From the NCBI RefSeq assembly GCF_000427405.1, contig NZ_KE386491.1:5001303-5065302 (forward strand): a stretch of DNA of 64,000 nt. The letters run 5' to 3'. Below, one piece after another: positions 33,101 to 42,599 of this stretch (positions are counted from its first letter, which is position 1; each line of letters starts with the position of its first letter). Under the pieces are notes generated by a model. That model ran no database searches, was not told the DNA's origin, and worked only from the letters and a program-made list of their open reading frames with translations. The position numbers were made by a program, and so were the translations under genes. This DNA is from Flectobacillus major DSM 103. GTDB lineage: Bacteria > Bacteroidota > Bacteroidia > Cytophagales > Spirosomataceae.

Positions 33101-34996
33101 TTATTGGACAATCGCTATTTTGCTTACTAGGGTTTCGTTGCCTTGGGTATTGCTACTAAAAACCAAATAGATACCTGTGCTTGCTCGACTGCCCGAAAGT
33201 GTTTTGGCATTCCAAACGGCCGTTCCGCCATTGGCTCTGGTTTCATAAATGAGTCTGCCAGCGGCATCTGTAATTTTTACAAAGGCATTTTCTACGAGTC
33301 CTTCTATACTTACCAAACCCTCAAAGTCGGGCTTAACAGGGTTGGGAAATACCTTTACGTTGTTTCTTTGGGTAGTTTCGGCATCGGTGGCTGTGCCTCT
33401 GTACGATACCATTCCTTTGTTGGTACGAATAAAAACTTCTCCCGACTGCCCACTGACGGTAATATATTGAATCTGATTGCTAGGCAATGGCGAATTTTTT
33501 TCTGTAAAATTATTCACTAAACTCGTGCCATCGTCCGAAAACAAGAATAAGCCGTTGTTGGTACCAATCCATTTTCTATTGCCTCCGTCTACGGCTATTG
33601 CGGTAACGGTTTCGTTGCTGAGGAGTCGTCTTTTTTCAAAAATGGGTGTATAAGCGTCAAAATTTCTGCCTGAAAAAACAGCAGAAGGGTTGTCAAAAAC
33701 AGCAACTCCAGCCGTTGTACCAGCCCATATTTGCCCGATTTTATCTGTAGCCATACTTACTACTGTACTACTTGGCAGATTCCCCAAGCCTTGCCCCGAA
33801 TAAATATATATTTGTTGTTTTTGGGCGTTTTCGACCAAAATGCCTCTAAATGCTCCTAATCGCGTCCAGCGATTTCCTTCTGTATCGATAATAATAGAAT
33901 CTTTACGGGTTCGATACAGGGTATCTAAGCTTGTAGGGCTGTACGACTTGAATACACCAGTATAATTACTAATAAGGCCGTTGGTATTATCGGCAATCCA
34001 GTATTTTTTTTGTGCATCTAAAACGGCATTTTGAGGCGATTGAATCAGTTTTTCGCTGAGTGTTCGTACCGAATTGTCACTTAAATCAAACTGTCGGATA
34101 ATTTTATTGGCCAAAATAAGAAAAGACTGTTCGCCAAGAGGAATCAGCTTGTCGATAGCTGAAGTTAGCTTCAATAGTGTAGTAAATTGTCCGTTGTTGT
34201 ATGTGAGTATATCGCCATTATTAGTGCCAAACAATAGTTTGTTACCTATAAAAGAGCTCACTCCTTGAAGTGGTGTAAGTGTACGCCAATTACCAAAGTA
34301 TTGTAAATTAATGTCCGAACGCAGCGATGCCGCTCTGATACCTTGGCTTGTATTAACAAAAATGCTGTCGTTGAGAACGGCAGTTTGTAATACCCCCAAC
34401 GGAGTACCACCTTCGCCCAAATACAGATAGGTTTCTTGAATATCTTTTTTGACTAAGTCGAGTACCACTAAGCCAAAGCTATAGGCCAGATAGGCTCTTG
34501 TGTTATTAAAAACAATATCGGTTACTTTTTTGGAACTCTGAATGGTATTGTTTTCTTTAATAAAGTCGATGGTAGTGATACTTGATGGCTCGTGCTGGGT
34601 ATTGAGGCTCACCAAGTCGATACCGCCCGACTGGTAGCCAATTACTAACAATTGTAAAGTGGCTTGGTATTCTATGACAGCAATTTGATTTTCTGATAAA
34701 CCATCGATTTTTGTTAGTTTGGTAGCTTCTTCGGCCGATTGGTCGTAGTAGAAAAGACCTTCTTGAGTGGCACAGTAAACAATATTGGAAGCAATAGCTA
34801 CATCGACAGCCCGAGTGTAATTAAAATGGGTTTGCCATGTACCAACAGGAATAGGGTTTTGTGCGTTGATAAAAAAGCTAAGTCCTATTTGGGCAATAGC
34901 AGATAAACCCAGTTTTCTGGAAAAAACTTGATGAAAAAGTTTTTCCAGAAAACATAGAAGAGGATATATTTTTAAAGATGAAAGCATTTTCGACAT
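33101..34996 (-). CDS. porZ: Type IX secretion system protein PorZ
   Basis: The 631-residue protein looks like PorZ, the surface protein that delivers anionic LPS to the type IX sortase. After an unusually long signal region (hydrophobic core about 28-45, cleavage near INAQ-NP) come beta-propeller repeats (VGTWQTHFNYTRAVDVA, VYCATQEGLFYYD, and later IWAGTTAGVAVFDN, RKWIGTNNGLFLFSDDG). The last 85 residues form a type A secretion CTD (VFPNPVKPDFEGLVSIEG, VKITDAAGRLIYE, GIYLVF, KIAIVQ). The start codon overlaps the 3' end of tdk by 25 bp, so the two are translationally coupled. A shorter start at 34987 is possible. Confidence 0.82.
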   Translation of the reverse strand: MSKMLSSLKIYPLLCFLEKLFHQVFSRKLGLSAIAQIGLSFFINAQNPIPVGTWQTHFNYTRAVDVAIASNIVYCATQEGLFYYDQSAEEATKLTKIDGLSENQIAVIEYQATLQLLVIGYQSGGIDLVSLNTQHEPSSITTIDFIKENNTIQSSKKVTDIVFNNTRAYLAYSFGLVVLDLVKKDIQETYLYLGEGGTPLGVLQTAVLNDSIFVNTSQGIRAASLRSDINLQYFGNWRTLTPLQGVSSFIGNKLLFGTNNGDILTYNNGQFTTLLKLTSAIDKLIPLGEQSFLILANKIIRQFDLSDNSVRTLSEKLIQSPQNAVLDAQKKYWIADNTNGLISNYTGVFKSYSPTSLDTLYRTRKDSIIIDTEGNRWTRLGAFRGILVENAQKQQIYIYSGQGLGNLPSSTVVSMATDKIGQIWAGTTAGVAVFDNPSAVFSGRNFDAYTPIFEKRRLLSNETVTAIAVDGGNRKWIGTNNGLFLFSDDGTSLVNNFTEKNSPLPSNQIQYITVSGQSGEVFIRTNKGMVSYRGTATDAETTQRNNVKVFPNPVKPDFEGLVSIEGLVENAFVKITDAAGRLIYETRANGGTAVWNAKTLSGSRASTGIYLVFSSNTQGNETLVSKIAIVQ

Positions 34997-35550
34997 CTGG
35001 CTTCGTAGCTATCTGTTTCGCCCAAAACAACTTGGTCTTGAACAGCAATTTTACGGTAAGAATAATTGGCGACATCGCCACATACTACACATACAGCATG
35101 AACCTTGGTAATGTATTCGGCCACAGCCATAAGGTTGGGCATTGGGCCAAAAGGATTTCCTAGAAAATCCATATCCAGCCCAGCAATAATAACTCTTTTG
35201 CCAGATTCGGCCAATTTGTTGGCTATATCAACGACGGTATTATCAAAAAACTGAGCCTCGTCGATACCTACAACATCGCAGTTGCCTACAAGTGCTAGCA
35301 TGTCGCTTGGGTGCTGAATTGGGACAGAACCTACCGACGAGGCATTGTGCGACACAATGTCTTCGGCATGATAGCGGGTGTCAACAGTGGGTTTAAATAT
35401 CTTTACTTCTTGTTTGGCAATACGAGCCCTGTTTAATCGTCGGATAAGTTCTTCTGTTTTGCCCGAAAACATAGAGCCACAGATTACTTCAATCCAGCCT
35501 GTACGCTTTTCTTTTTGTTGATGTTGATTATGATATGGTTCGATGAACAC
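34972..35550 (-). CDS. tdk: Thymidine kinase
   Basis: The 192-residue type II thymidine kinase salvages thymidine to dTMP with ATP. The P-loop is CGSMFSGKTEEL, the Walker B-like DEAQFFD is near residue 97, and the zinc-binding cysteines are CVVCG (about 154-157) and CRKC near the C-terminus. The C-terminal 25 bp overlap the start of porZ. Its ATG is at 35550. No clear promoter is seen; the 490 bp upstream are non-coding. Confidence 0.96.
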   Translation of the reverse strand: MFIEPYHNQHQQKEKRTGWIEVICGSMFSGKTEELIRRLNRARIAKQEVKIFKPTVDTRYHAEDIVSHNASSVGSVPIQHPSDMLALVGNCDVVGIDEAQFFDNTVVDIANKLAESGKRVIIAGLDMDFLGNPFGPMPNLMAVAEYITKVHAVCVVCGDVANYSYRKIAVQDQVVLGETDSYEARCRKCFHL

Positions 35551-36043
35551 GATAAAAAAAGGATAAGTGATATAATTACTTGAGAAAACCTAGATTTAGG
35601 CCATAATAGCTTTATGGATTTCATAAAAGCTAATAGATGAATTTACGAAGATACAAGATTTTGTGTTTTGTATCCAGAAATAGCCTTGCACTTATCGTTT
35701 TTACTTTTTTTTTGCTATATTCGTAGTACAAGGAACTATTAGCCTTATTCATCATCAACAAACAATACCCCTAAATCCTAAAAATTGACAGAGGAAATGA
35801 CGCTTTGGTCGTTTCGTCGTTAGGTTGTTGACAGTATTTAAGTTAATATTTTCCAGCATTTCTAGTACATATCTTTCTCAAAAACAATCATCTCAACGCT
35901 GAATTGCAACGCACACTGGCAATATTATTGCTCAGGATGTGGTACTTGGCGAGCAAATTTTTATAACTATTTTGATAAGTACTATTACTTATTGGATAAA
36001 AATGTAATTTTGTATTTCCAAACCATAAAATCACTAACAAAAT
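35551..36043. other. 493-bp divergent intergenic region
   Basis: It lies between tdk and the Mpo1-like gene. I see no gene, no strong hairpin and no repeat. TAATTTTG (36005-36012) could be a -7 element for the plus-strand gene, but no TTG stands at 19-21 bp. Confidence 0.4.
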
Positions 36044-36511
36044 ATGAAAACAATTTACCAGTGGCTGTCAGAGTACGGAGAAAGTCATCAGAATACAACC
36101 AACAAAACTGTACACTGGATATGTGTACCACTTATTTTTTTTAGTATTGTAGGCTTCTTTTTTAGTATCAAGCTTTCCTTTTTTAGTATTTTGGGTTTAG
36201 AAGGAAACGTAGCATTATTGTTACTGGCACTCACAACGATTTATTATTTTGTACTTTCAAAAGCCTTATCAATAGGCATGTTTATATTTTCGTTTACTTG
36301 TATATTATTATGTACTATTATCGAATCGTCGGGGATAGCTCCTTTGTGGCAATTTTGTCTGACGATTTTTATTTTGGCATGGATTGGACAATTTTGGGGG
36401 CATAAAATCGAGGGGAAGAAACCTTCCTTTTTCAAAGACCTTCAATATTTAATGATTGGCCCGGCATGGCTATTGAGTTTTATTTATCAGCGGTTAGGTA
36501 TTCAGTATTAA
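36044..36511 (+). CDS. Mpo1-like (DUF962) membrane protein
   Basis: The 155-residue protein has four predicted membrane helices (about 26-45, 53-72, 76-95, 102-121). It also has the family histidines: SHQNTTNKTVHWICVP near residue 15 and GHKIEGKKPSF near residue 120. The family includes yeast Mpo1, an iron-dependent dioxygenase that alpha-oxidises 2-hydroxy fatty acids and whose activity needs these His. Bacterial members are mostly uncharacterised; a role in lipid turnover is inferred. It has its own terminator and is not obviously part of an operon. Confidence 0.85.
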   Translation: MKTIYQWLSEYGESHQNTTNKTVHWICVPLIFFSIVGFFFSIKLSFFSILGLEGNVALLLLALTTIYYFVLSKALSIGMFIFSFTCILLCTIIESSGIAPLWQFCLTIFILAWIGQFWGHKIEGKKPSFFKDLQYLMIGPAWLLSFIYQRLGIQY

Positions 36512-36575
36512 GACTTAAATAAGCCTGTAACAGCTAGCCTATTCAGGTTGCCTTTTGTCATAAATAAGTATAACG

Positions 36576-36610
36576 CAGCACCAAATCTTGTTATTTGGTG
36601 CTGTTTTTAT
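36576..36610 (+). terminator. Terminator after Mpo1-like gene
   Basis: CAGCACCAAAT (36576-36586) pairs with ATTTGGTGCTG (36593-36603), followed by TTTTTATTT. Confidence 0.85.
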
Positions 36611-36655
36611 TTATGGACAAACCATCATTAAATTTAACCTTAACCAATTAAAGCC

Positions 36656-37561
36656 ATGTTTTTGATTATCATTGGATTGCTATTACTAGTGGTAGGTTTT
36701 GTTATTAATAATCCTGCCCTTATGATTGCTCGTTATGCCCGTCCAACCCAACTGCTTGGAGGAGTAGTGTTATTAATAGGTTTGGTTACGGCTTCGGTTC
36801 GGCAAATAGACACTGGCGAGGTAGGTGTGCCATCGTTGTTTGGAAAAGTAAAAGACGAAACCTTGAACAGCGGACTAAATTTTATTAATCCGTTGTCGGA
36901 AGTAACGATGTTTGACATTAAGACACAAAACTACACGATGTCGGCATTGCATGATGAAGGCGATAAAGAAGGCGACGACGCTATTAGGGTGTTGACTGCC
37001 GATGGGCTAGAAGTGATTATAGACCTGACTATTCTTTACAAAATTGTGCCAAGCGAATCTCCCAAAATTCTAAAGGAAATAGGAGGTAATTATAAAGATA
37101 AGATTATTAGACCCGTAACTCGCACCAAAATCCGTGATAATGCAGTGTATTACGATGCGGTGTCGTTGTATTCTATCAAAAGGGATGAGTTTCAAAACAG
37201 GATTTTTAATGATATTGAAAAAAACTTGAAGATTAGAGGTATTATGCTTGAACAATTGTTGATTAGAAATATCAATTTACCAACGTCTGTCAAAAAAACA
37301 ATTGAGTCAAAAATCAATGCTGAACAAGAGGCTCAGAAAATGCAGTTTGTTTTGCAAAAAGAAAAACAAGAAGCCGAACGCAAACGTGTTGAAGCTCAGG
37401 GAATTGCCGATTACCAGAAAATCCTATCGACAGGGCTAAGCGATAAACAGCTTCAATACGAGGCTATTATTGCCCAAAAAGCCTTGGCTCTTTCACCCAA
37501 TGCCAAGGTTATTGTGATGGGTGTAAAAGGTAATACGCCTATTATTTTGGGGGATAAATAA
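36656..37561 (+). CDS. SPFH/prohibitin-like membrane protein
   Basis: The 301-residue protein has N-terminal membrane segments (1-19 and about 33-48), then an SPFH/Band-7 domain (about 50-210: IDTGEVGVPSLFGKV, LNSGLNFINP, RNAVYYDAVSLYSIKRDEF-like, NDIEKNLKIRGIMLEQLLIRNINLP). A coiled coil follows (about 215-262, QEAQKMQFVLQKEKQEAERKRVEAQ). It resembles prohibitins, which form large membrane rings that organise lipid domains and regulate proteases. No NfeD partner is adjacent. The cytoplasmic or periplasmic side cannot be fixed from sequence. Confidence 0.88.
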   Translation: MFLIIIGLLLLVVGFVINNPALMIARYARPTQLLGGVVLLIGLVTASVRQIDTGEVGVPSLFGKVKDETLNSGLNFINPLSEVTMFDIKTQNYTMSALHDEGDKEGDDAIRVLTADGLEVIIDLTILYKIVPSESPKILKEIGGNYKDKIIRPVTRTKIRDNAVYYDAVSLYSIKRDEFQNRIFNDIEKNLKIRGIMLEQLLIRNINLPTSVKKTIESKINAEQEAQKMQFVLQKEKQEAERKRVEAQGIADYQKILSTGLSDKQLQYEAIIAQKALALSPNAKVIVMGVKGNTPIILGDK

Positions 37562-37608
37562 TGACATAATTTAATAGTACAGGTTTGGGATTATTATGAA
37601 TCTATGGT

Positions 37609-38220
37609 TTATTTCTGTAAGGAATAAGCCTGTAGAGAATTGTAATATTCAATAATCTGCCCCATGTCGTAAGGGGCGGCAATATTCAAAGATTTATGAG
37701 CGATAAAGGCCGCTATTTGTTCGTGATAGGAGGGTAGTAGCTCAAATAAGCTTTTTTTAGTGCCTTTATATTTTCGGATTTCGTCGTTGGCATTTTTTAT
37801 AAAAAGCTCATAATCCAAAAAGAAAAGCGTTTTGGTGTTTAACAAGCCCTGATTGTTATGGTAGGTTTTATAATAAAGCGATATATTTTCAGTATTGTCG
37901 ACAATCACCCCAAAAAAGCTAGCAACCCAATAGTCATTTTTAATACGAGCAGGAATGGTACTAAAAAGACGTTTTACCTTATAAAAGGTATCGTAGTAAG
38001 AAAAATGTTTGACCTGCTGTGCCGAAAAAGTTTTAATTCTATTATCATCTGTTCTGAGTTTTAGGATACTGTGTTGTAATTCTACTTGCATGGTTCCGTA
38101 AAGAGTATCACCTTCTTGCAAAATAATTCTGCCATAATACCACTCATCTGAGGGGTTTTGAGAGAACAAGCTACTAGATAGCATTAGTGAAATATGAAGT
38201 ACAAACATGATATTTCTCAT
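37609..38220 (-). CDS. Secreted protein of unknown function
   Basis: The 203-residue protein has a signal peptide (MRNIMFVLHISLMLSSSLFSQNP) and no membrane helix beyond it. The N-terminal region, YYGRIILQEGDTLYGTMQVELQHSILKLRTDD, is a pattern I have seen in Bacteroidota secreted proteins (a small beta-rich module starting with GxIxxxxGDTLxG), but I cannot name the family. The rest is rich in Tyr and Lys with mixed strands and helices. It is convergent with the SPFH gene and divergent from nothing close. Confidence 0.68.
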   Translation of the reverse strand: MRNIMFVLHISLMLSSSLFSQNPSDEWYYGRIILQEGDTLYGTMQVELQHSILKLRTDDNRIKTFSAQQVKHFSYYDTFYKVKRLFSTIPARIKNDYWVASFFGVIVDNTENISLYYKTYHNNQGLLNTKTLFFLDYELFIKNANDEIRKYKGTKKSLFELLPSYHEQIAAFIAHKSLNIAAPYDMGQIIEYYNSLQAYSLQK

Positions 38221-38279
38221 AGTAGTGCAAGGTTAAAGTAGTGAAAAAGACAAGCACTACTCAAATAAGAGGACATAAA

Positions 38280-38312
38280 AAAAGGAGAAATGAAAATATC
38301 ATTTCTCCTTTT
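38280..38312 (-). terminator. Terminator of ribBA
   Basis: AAAAGGAGAAATGA (38280-38293) pairs perfectly with 38299-38312, loop 5 nt. On the minus strand it follows the ribBA stop and runs into T. Confidence 0.85.
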
Positions 38313-38328
38313 AAAATTATAACTTTTT

Positions 38329-39543
38329 TTATCCTTTCAAAATATTATGACCCATTTTATCTCGTTTGGTCTGTAAATATTTTTCGTTGTGTTGGTTAGG
38401 TTCTATTTCGATAGGTACTGTTTCGACAATTTCGAGACCGTAACCAAACAATGCTGCTCTCTTTTTAGGATTATTAGAAATCAATTTAATTTTGCTAAGC
38501 CCCAAGTCACGCAAAATTTGAGCTCCAACACCATAATCTCGTTCGTCCATTTTGAAGCCCAGCTCAAGGTTAGCTTCTACGGTATCACGTCCCATTTCTT
38601 GAAGTTTGTAGGCTTTAAGTTTGTTGATTAACCCAATACCCCTACCTTCTTGGAACATATATAGAACCACTCCTTTTCCAGCTTTTTCAACCATCTCCAT
38701 AGCACGGTGAAGCTGTCCACCACAGTCGCAACGACAAGACCCAAAAATATCGCCCGTAACACAAGAGCTGTGCACACGTACCAACACGGGTTCATCTTTG
38801 CTCCAAGTTCCTTTTGACAAAGCCAAATGAGTTTCACCAGTTTGTTTTTGACGGAATGCCGTAAGCTCAAAATGTCCCCATTCTGTAGGCATATCAACTG
38901 CAATTTCACGTTCGATCAAAGATTCTTTTTTCAGGCGATATTCTACCAAGTCTTTGATGGTCACCAATTTGAGGTTAAACTTATCGGCAATTCTGCGTAA
39001 ATCGGGCAAGCGAGCCATAGTACCGTCCTCGTTAAGCACCTCAATTAATACGCCCGAAGGTTTGAAGCCTGCCAATTTGGCAAAATCCATCGCAGCTTCG
39101 GTATGTCCAGTTCTTCTGAGAACACCCTCTTTTCGAGCCTTTAGCGGGAAAATATGGCCAGGTTTACCTAAATCTTCGGGTTTGGTATTTTCATCAACCA
39201 ACGCCTGAATAGTTTTGGCACGGTCTTGAGCCGAAATCCCTGTAGTACAGCCATGTCCAAGCAAATCTACCGATACCGTAAATGGTGTTTCGTGGGTTGC
39301 GGTATTGTGCCCTACCATCATTTCCAAGCCTAATTCGGCACAACGTTCTTCTGTCAAAGAAACACACATCAATCCACGCCCCTCACGAATCATAAAATTA
39401 GACATCTCGGCAGTCATGGCCTCCGATGCACAAATCATATCTCCTTCATTCTCACGGTCTTCATCGTCGGCAACAATGATTATTTCTCCATTTCTTATTG
39501 CCTCGATGGCCTCTTCTATACTATCAAGTTTTATAGCTGACAT
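38329..39543 (-). CDS. ribBA: Bifunctional DHBP synthase / GTP cyclohydrolase II
   Basis: The 404-residue fusion supplies both precursors of riboflavin. The N-terminal RibB half (about 1-200) makes 3,4-dihydroxybutanone 4-phosphate from ribulose 5-phosphate and shows [28 protein letters not shown] and [11 protein letters not shown]. The C-terminal RibA half (about 206-404) opens GTP, with zinc ligands in [22 protein letters not shown] and EGRGIGL. It is monocistronic with a terminator. An FMN riboswitch was not seen; instead a 19-bp palindrome overlaps the promoter. Confidence 0.96.
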   Translation of the reverse strand: MSAIKLDSIEEAIEAIRNGEIIIVADDEDRENEGDMICASEAMTAEMSNFMIREGRGLMCVSLTEERCAELGLEMMVGHNTATHETPFTVSVDLLGHGCTTGISAQDRAKTIQALVDENTKPEDLGKPGHIFPLKARKEGVLRRTGHTEAAMDFAKLAGFKPSGVLIEVLNEDGTMARLPDLRRIADKFNLKLVTIKDLVEYRLKKESLIEREIAVDMPTEWGHFELTAFRQKQTGETHLALSKGTWSKDEPVLVRVHSSCVTGDIFGSCRCDCGGQLHRAMEMVEKAGKGVVLYMFQEGRGIGLINKLKAYKLQEMGRDTVEANLELGFKMDERDYGVGAQILRDLGLSKIKLISNNPKKRAALFGYGLEIVETVPIEIEPNQHNEKYLQTKRDKMGHNILKG

Positions 39544-39666
39544 TGTTGGTATCTGTTGGGTCTATTTAGCTTTAGGCAAAAGCATTTTTAGCTCCAAAAA
39601 TTGGGTTGTGTGAATGAGATTGCTTAAAGGAAAAAAAGACTAAATCTGTTTTTATTTATAAAACTC

Positions 39667-39698
39667 CAAAGGTACAGCTTTTTGTTCCTTGTATTCAA
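39667..39698 (-). promoter_or_regulatory. ribBA promoter
   Basis: On the minus strand TTG (39696-39698) and TACCTTTG (39667-39674) are 21 bp apart, matching the Bacteroidota promoter. The -33 element lies inside a palindrome. Confidence 0.6.
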
Positions 39699-39705
39699 TA
39701 CAAGG
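39687..39705. promoter_or_regulatory. Palindromic operator candidate at ribBA promoter
   Basis: CCTTGTATT-C-AATACAAGG is a perfect 9+1+9 palindrome covering the -33 box. A repressor bound here would block ribBA transcription. Confidence 0.6.
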
Positions 39706-39914
39706 TGCTATAAAGGCATATTTTTTGTATATTTATCCATTAATATCATAAAAATCTTTTCCTTTCGTTATACACTCAAAGAAATAGACACTTACGTCGC
39801 AACCTCCACTTGTCTCCCTATAAGGTTTTTTTATGATAAAATACTAGCATAGTTATTGCTAGTGGTATAGGACAAGAGCATATCCCTAAGTTGATTTTTT
39901 GACATTTAATCATT

Positions 39915-42101
39915 ATGAATAATTTGTTACGACCGCGTACTTACTTCCTTTTTTTTGCTATATTTTGTACATTATTCTCTTTACCAACAAGGCTGATAGG
40001 GCAAAAATGCCCTGATAGGCCTTCATTTGATAATGGTGATTTTGTTATCAATGGGGGTACTGTTATTACAGGCGATGGTGATGGAGACCCTGCTAGGCAA
40101 AATAACATGCCTATAATAGTGTGTCCGGGCCAACCCATCGACTTACAAGTTCAGAATAATGCTCCTCAAAGTTCTCGATTTATTGTAGTACCCAAAAGTG
40201 AAACAAATCACCTTCGGATTACTTCGGGGTTATCGGGTACTGCTACCAATACCGATGCTTCGGGGTATCTTCAGCTAGCTGTTCCTACTACTCCTGATTA
40301 TTATTATTTAGTGAGTGTGGGGAGTTCAAATGGTACAGGCTATTATGCGTGTCAGGTTATTCAAGTAGTGAATCTTCAAACACCCGATATTGCGGTTCAG
40401 GTTTGTAGTGGTAATGAAGTAAATATAACTTGGCTTAATACTCCCAACAATGAAAATTATGAGAATTATATCATAGATGCCACTGGCATAGGTACTCAGT
40501 TTAGGCCAATAGCCTCAGCTGTAGCAACATATCCAACTGCTAGAAAAATTGATTTGGTAAACTCTGGAAGTCATGATGTGGTTATAACAGGCGATACCAA
40601 AATAAAGGGGTGTCCAAGTGTGTATAGAACAACCGTTGTAACGTCGGGTACTACTTTGTTTACACCTACGGTTAAAAATTTAGAATATAATACCACAGCC
40701 AGCGGATACGAACTGATAGTATCGGGGCAGCCCAATACTAAACGGAATATTTATATTCGTGAACCTAACGTACCTTTTAATTATTCGCTACCGCCTTATC
40801 AGGTGTTTACTTCTGTGAGTACGAGTACCTCCGAAAAAATTCCAATTACGTTGCCCAATCCGAGTAAACAATACTGCTTTAGGGTAGTGGTAGAAGATGC
40901 CTGTAGTGTTCCTAATACTGTACCTAATGCGGCTCTTATTTCAAACCAAGAAATCTGTTCGACACCTTTTAGTGTAGTGCCAAACAATGGAAAAAATACA
41001 CTGATTTGGGGACAAGCTCAGACTGGTCTTTCGGGGAATAATGTTTTTAATGATTACGAAATAACCCGTACCGACCAATTCGGCAATGTCGACGTAATAC
41101 CTATTACTAATATTAATACTACTCAAATCGACGACAATAATAACTTAGTTTGTGGCGTAAAATATACCTACAGTATCAGAACACGCTATAATTATAGTGC
41201 CTTTGCTGCTCCAATCGAAGTTACGGCGATGTCTAATGTAAAGCCTCCAAGTGTCGATAATATCTTTACATCGGTGCTTACCAATAATGGCGTAAGTAAA
41301 ATCAGGGTGACTAGTTCTTTTAATACCATTCAACCTGTTGGTATTTCGGGGTACAACTTTTATCGTGCCGATTCATTTACGGGTACCTATAGCAAGATTA
41401 CTCAGCAAAATACCGACTATTACGACGACCCAACTGCCAACCCCAGCGATGCTCAATATTGTTATTATATCACTTGGCAAGGTACTTGTGGCGAGTCTGA
41501 GCCTTCTAATAAAGTTTGTACTGTATTTACACAGGTACGTAATGCTCAACTTTACTGGACAAAAGAAATGCCTTTTTCGGGTGCAATTAACTCCTATTCT
41601 GTATATCGAATAGACCCTACAACGGGTTCGCCGATTGTAACGGCAGGGTCGGGGTTGCCATTCACTACTAGCAATACTAATTTGGATTTACAAAGCTTGA
41701 ATATTCCAGAGGCCGACGGACAAGATATTTATTTGGTCATTGAAGCTTTCCCAACAACGAGTACATTGCCAAGTAGTTTGTCCAACTATGTGCTATACCA
41801 GCGGCCGTCGTTGGTGGTGTCGGCACAGGCTTTTTCACCCAATGGCGATGGTATCAATGATACTTTTTATATACAAGGTAGATTTATTAAAGAAATAAAA
41901 ATGAAGATTTATGACCGTTGGGGTAATATTGTTTTTTATACCGAAACCAACGATTATCAGAGTAACCCCAAGATTGGTTGGGATGGAACCAAAGAAAACG
42001 GCCAAAAAGTAGGAGTGGGGGCTTATCCTTATCAAATAGAAGTAGAAGATATTTCGGGGAATAAAATTCATAAAGAAGGAACAATTACTGTAATTTACTA
42101 A
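39915..42101 (+). CDS. Large secreted protein with gliding-motility-associated C-terminal domain
   Basis: The 728-residue protein has a signal peptide (about 1-29, ending RLIGQ-KCP), several Ig/FN3-like beta modules (for example STPFSVVPNNGKNTLIWGQAQ, and SGYNFYRADSFTGTYSKI), and a C-terminal CHU_C/type B domain of about 90 residues. The latter shows VSAQAFSPNGDGINDTFYIQG, MKIYDRWGNIVFYTETN, WDGTKENGQKVGVGAYPYQIEVED. Type B domains mark type IX secretion cargo that is exported to or across the outer membrane. No enzyme domain is seen, so a surface adhesin or filament component is inferred. A second such gene is at 50601. Confidence 0.85.
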   Translation: MNNLLRPRTYFLFFAIFCTLFSLPTRLIGQKCPDRPSFDNGDFVINGGTVITGDGDGDPARQNNMPIIVCPGQPIDLQVQNNAPQSSRFIVVPKSETNHLRITSGLSGTATNTDASGYLQLAVPTTPDYYYLVSVGSSNGTGYYACQVIQVVNLQTPDIAVQVCSGNEVNITWLNTPNNENYENYIIDATGIGTQFRPIASAVATYPTARKIDLVNSGSHDVVITGDTKIKGCPSVYRTTVVTSGTTLFTPTVKNLEYNTTASGYELIVSGQPNTKRNIYIREPNVPFNYSLPPYQVFTSVSTSTSEKIPITLPNPSKQYCFRVVVEDACSVPNTVPNAALISNQEICSTPFSVVPNNGKNTLIWGQAQTGLSGNNVFNDYEITRTDQFGNVDVIPITNINTTQIDDNNNLVCGVKYTYSIRTRYNYSAFAAPIEVTAMSNVKPPSVDNIFTSVLTNNGVSKIRVTSSFNTIQPVGISGYNFYRADSFTGTYSKITQQNTDYYDDPTANPSDAQYCYYITWQGTCGESEPSNKVCTVFTQVRNAQLYWTKEMPFSGAINSYSVYRIDPTTGSPIVTAGSGLPFTTSNTNLDLQSLNIPEADGQDIYLVIEAFPTTSTLPSSLSNYVLYQRPSLVVSAQAFSPNGDGINDTFYIQGRFIKEIKMKIYDRWGNIVFYTETNDYQSNPKIGWDGTKENGQKVGVGAYPYQIEVEDISGNKIHKEGTITVIY

Positions 42102-42249
42102 AACTAAACATTGACAGAAGCACCCTCATTATTTTGTGTAAAGGGGCTATCTGTTGTAAATTGCAGAAAATATTTTAGTAAAAAACACAGCCATATATCA
42201 ACCTTGTAGATAGGGGTTGGATAGACTGCTAAAAATCAATATAATAACT

Positions 42250-42585
42250 ATGTTTGACATGATGGGAATGCTTGGCAAGGTCAAAGACCTTCAAGCAAAA
42301 ATGAAAGAAGCACAAGAAACGCTCGGAACGATTATTGAAACAGGCGAATCGGGCGGAGGCATGGTCAAGGTAACTATCAATGGCAAAAAACAATTGCTAA
42401 AAGTTGAAATAGACGAAGATTTATTGAAGCCATCCGACCAAGAAGTGGTACAAGATTTGGTTGTGGCGGCTACCAATATTGCGATGAACAATATTGAAGG
42501 AAAAATCAAAGAACACCTTCAAAAAGCTACCAACGGCTTATTGCCAAATATCCCAGGTTTAGATTTGGGAGGAATGTTTTCCTAA
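42250..42585 (+). CDS. ybaB: YbaB/EbfC nucleoid-associated protein
   Basis: The ATG at 42250 is chosen over an upstream in-frame TTG at 42217 and gives 111 residues, the family length. It has the YbaB fold: a long first helix (MLGKVKDLQAKMKEAQETL), GGGMVKVTINGKKQLLKVEIDEDLLKPSD, and a last helix with VAATNIAMNNIEGKIKEHL. YbaB dimers bind DNA and may affect recombination and gene expression. It usually sits next to recR or dnaX, but here the next gene is the GldA-like ATPase, 14 bp on, so the two may form an operon. Confidence 0.93.
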   Translation: MFDMMGMLGKVKDLQAKMKEAQETLGTIIETGESGGGMVKVTINGKKQLLKVEIDEDLLKPSDQEVVQDLVVAATNIAMNNIEGKIKEHLQKATNGLLPNIPGLDLGGMFS

Positions 42586-42599
42586 ACTGTATCTTGCTG

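Larger units (their letters stand above)
39544..39914. other. 371-bp divergent region between ribBA and a secreted-protein gene
   Basis: It contains the ribBA promoter and palindrome (described separately), leaving a ribBA leader of roughly 115 nt. I find none of the conserved FMN-riboswitch core sequences in it. No promoter is evident for the plus-strand gene. Confidence 0.5.

Noticed and set aside
39544-39660. FMN riboswitch in the ribBA leader
   Set aside because: None of the conserved core blocks of the FMN element were found on the minus strand.
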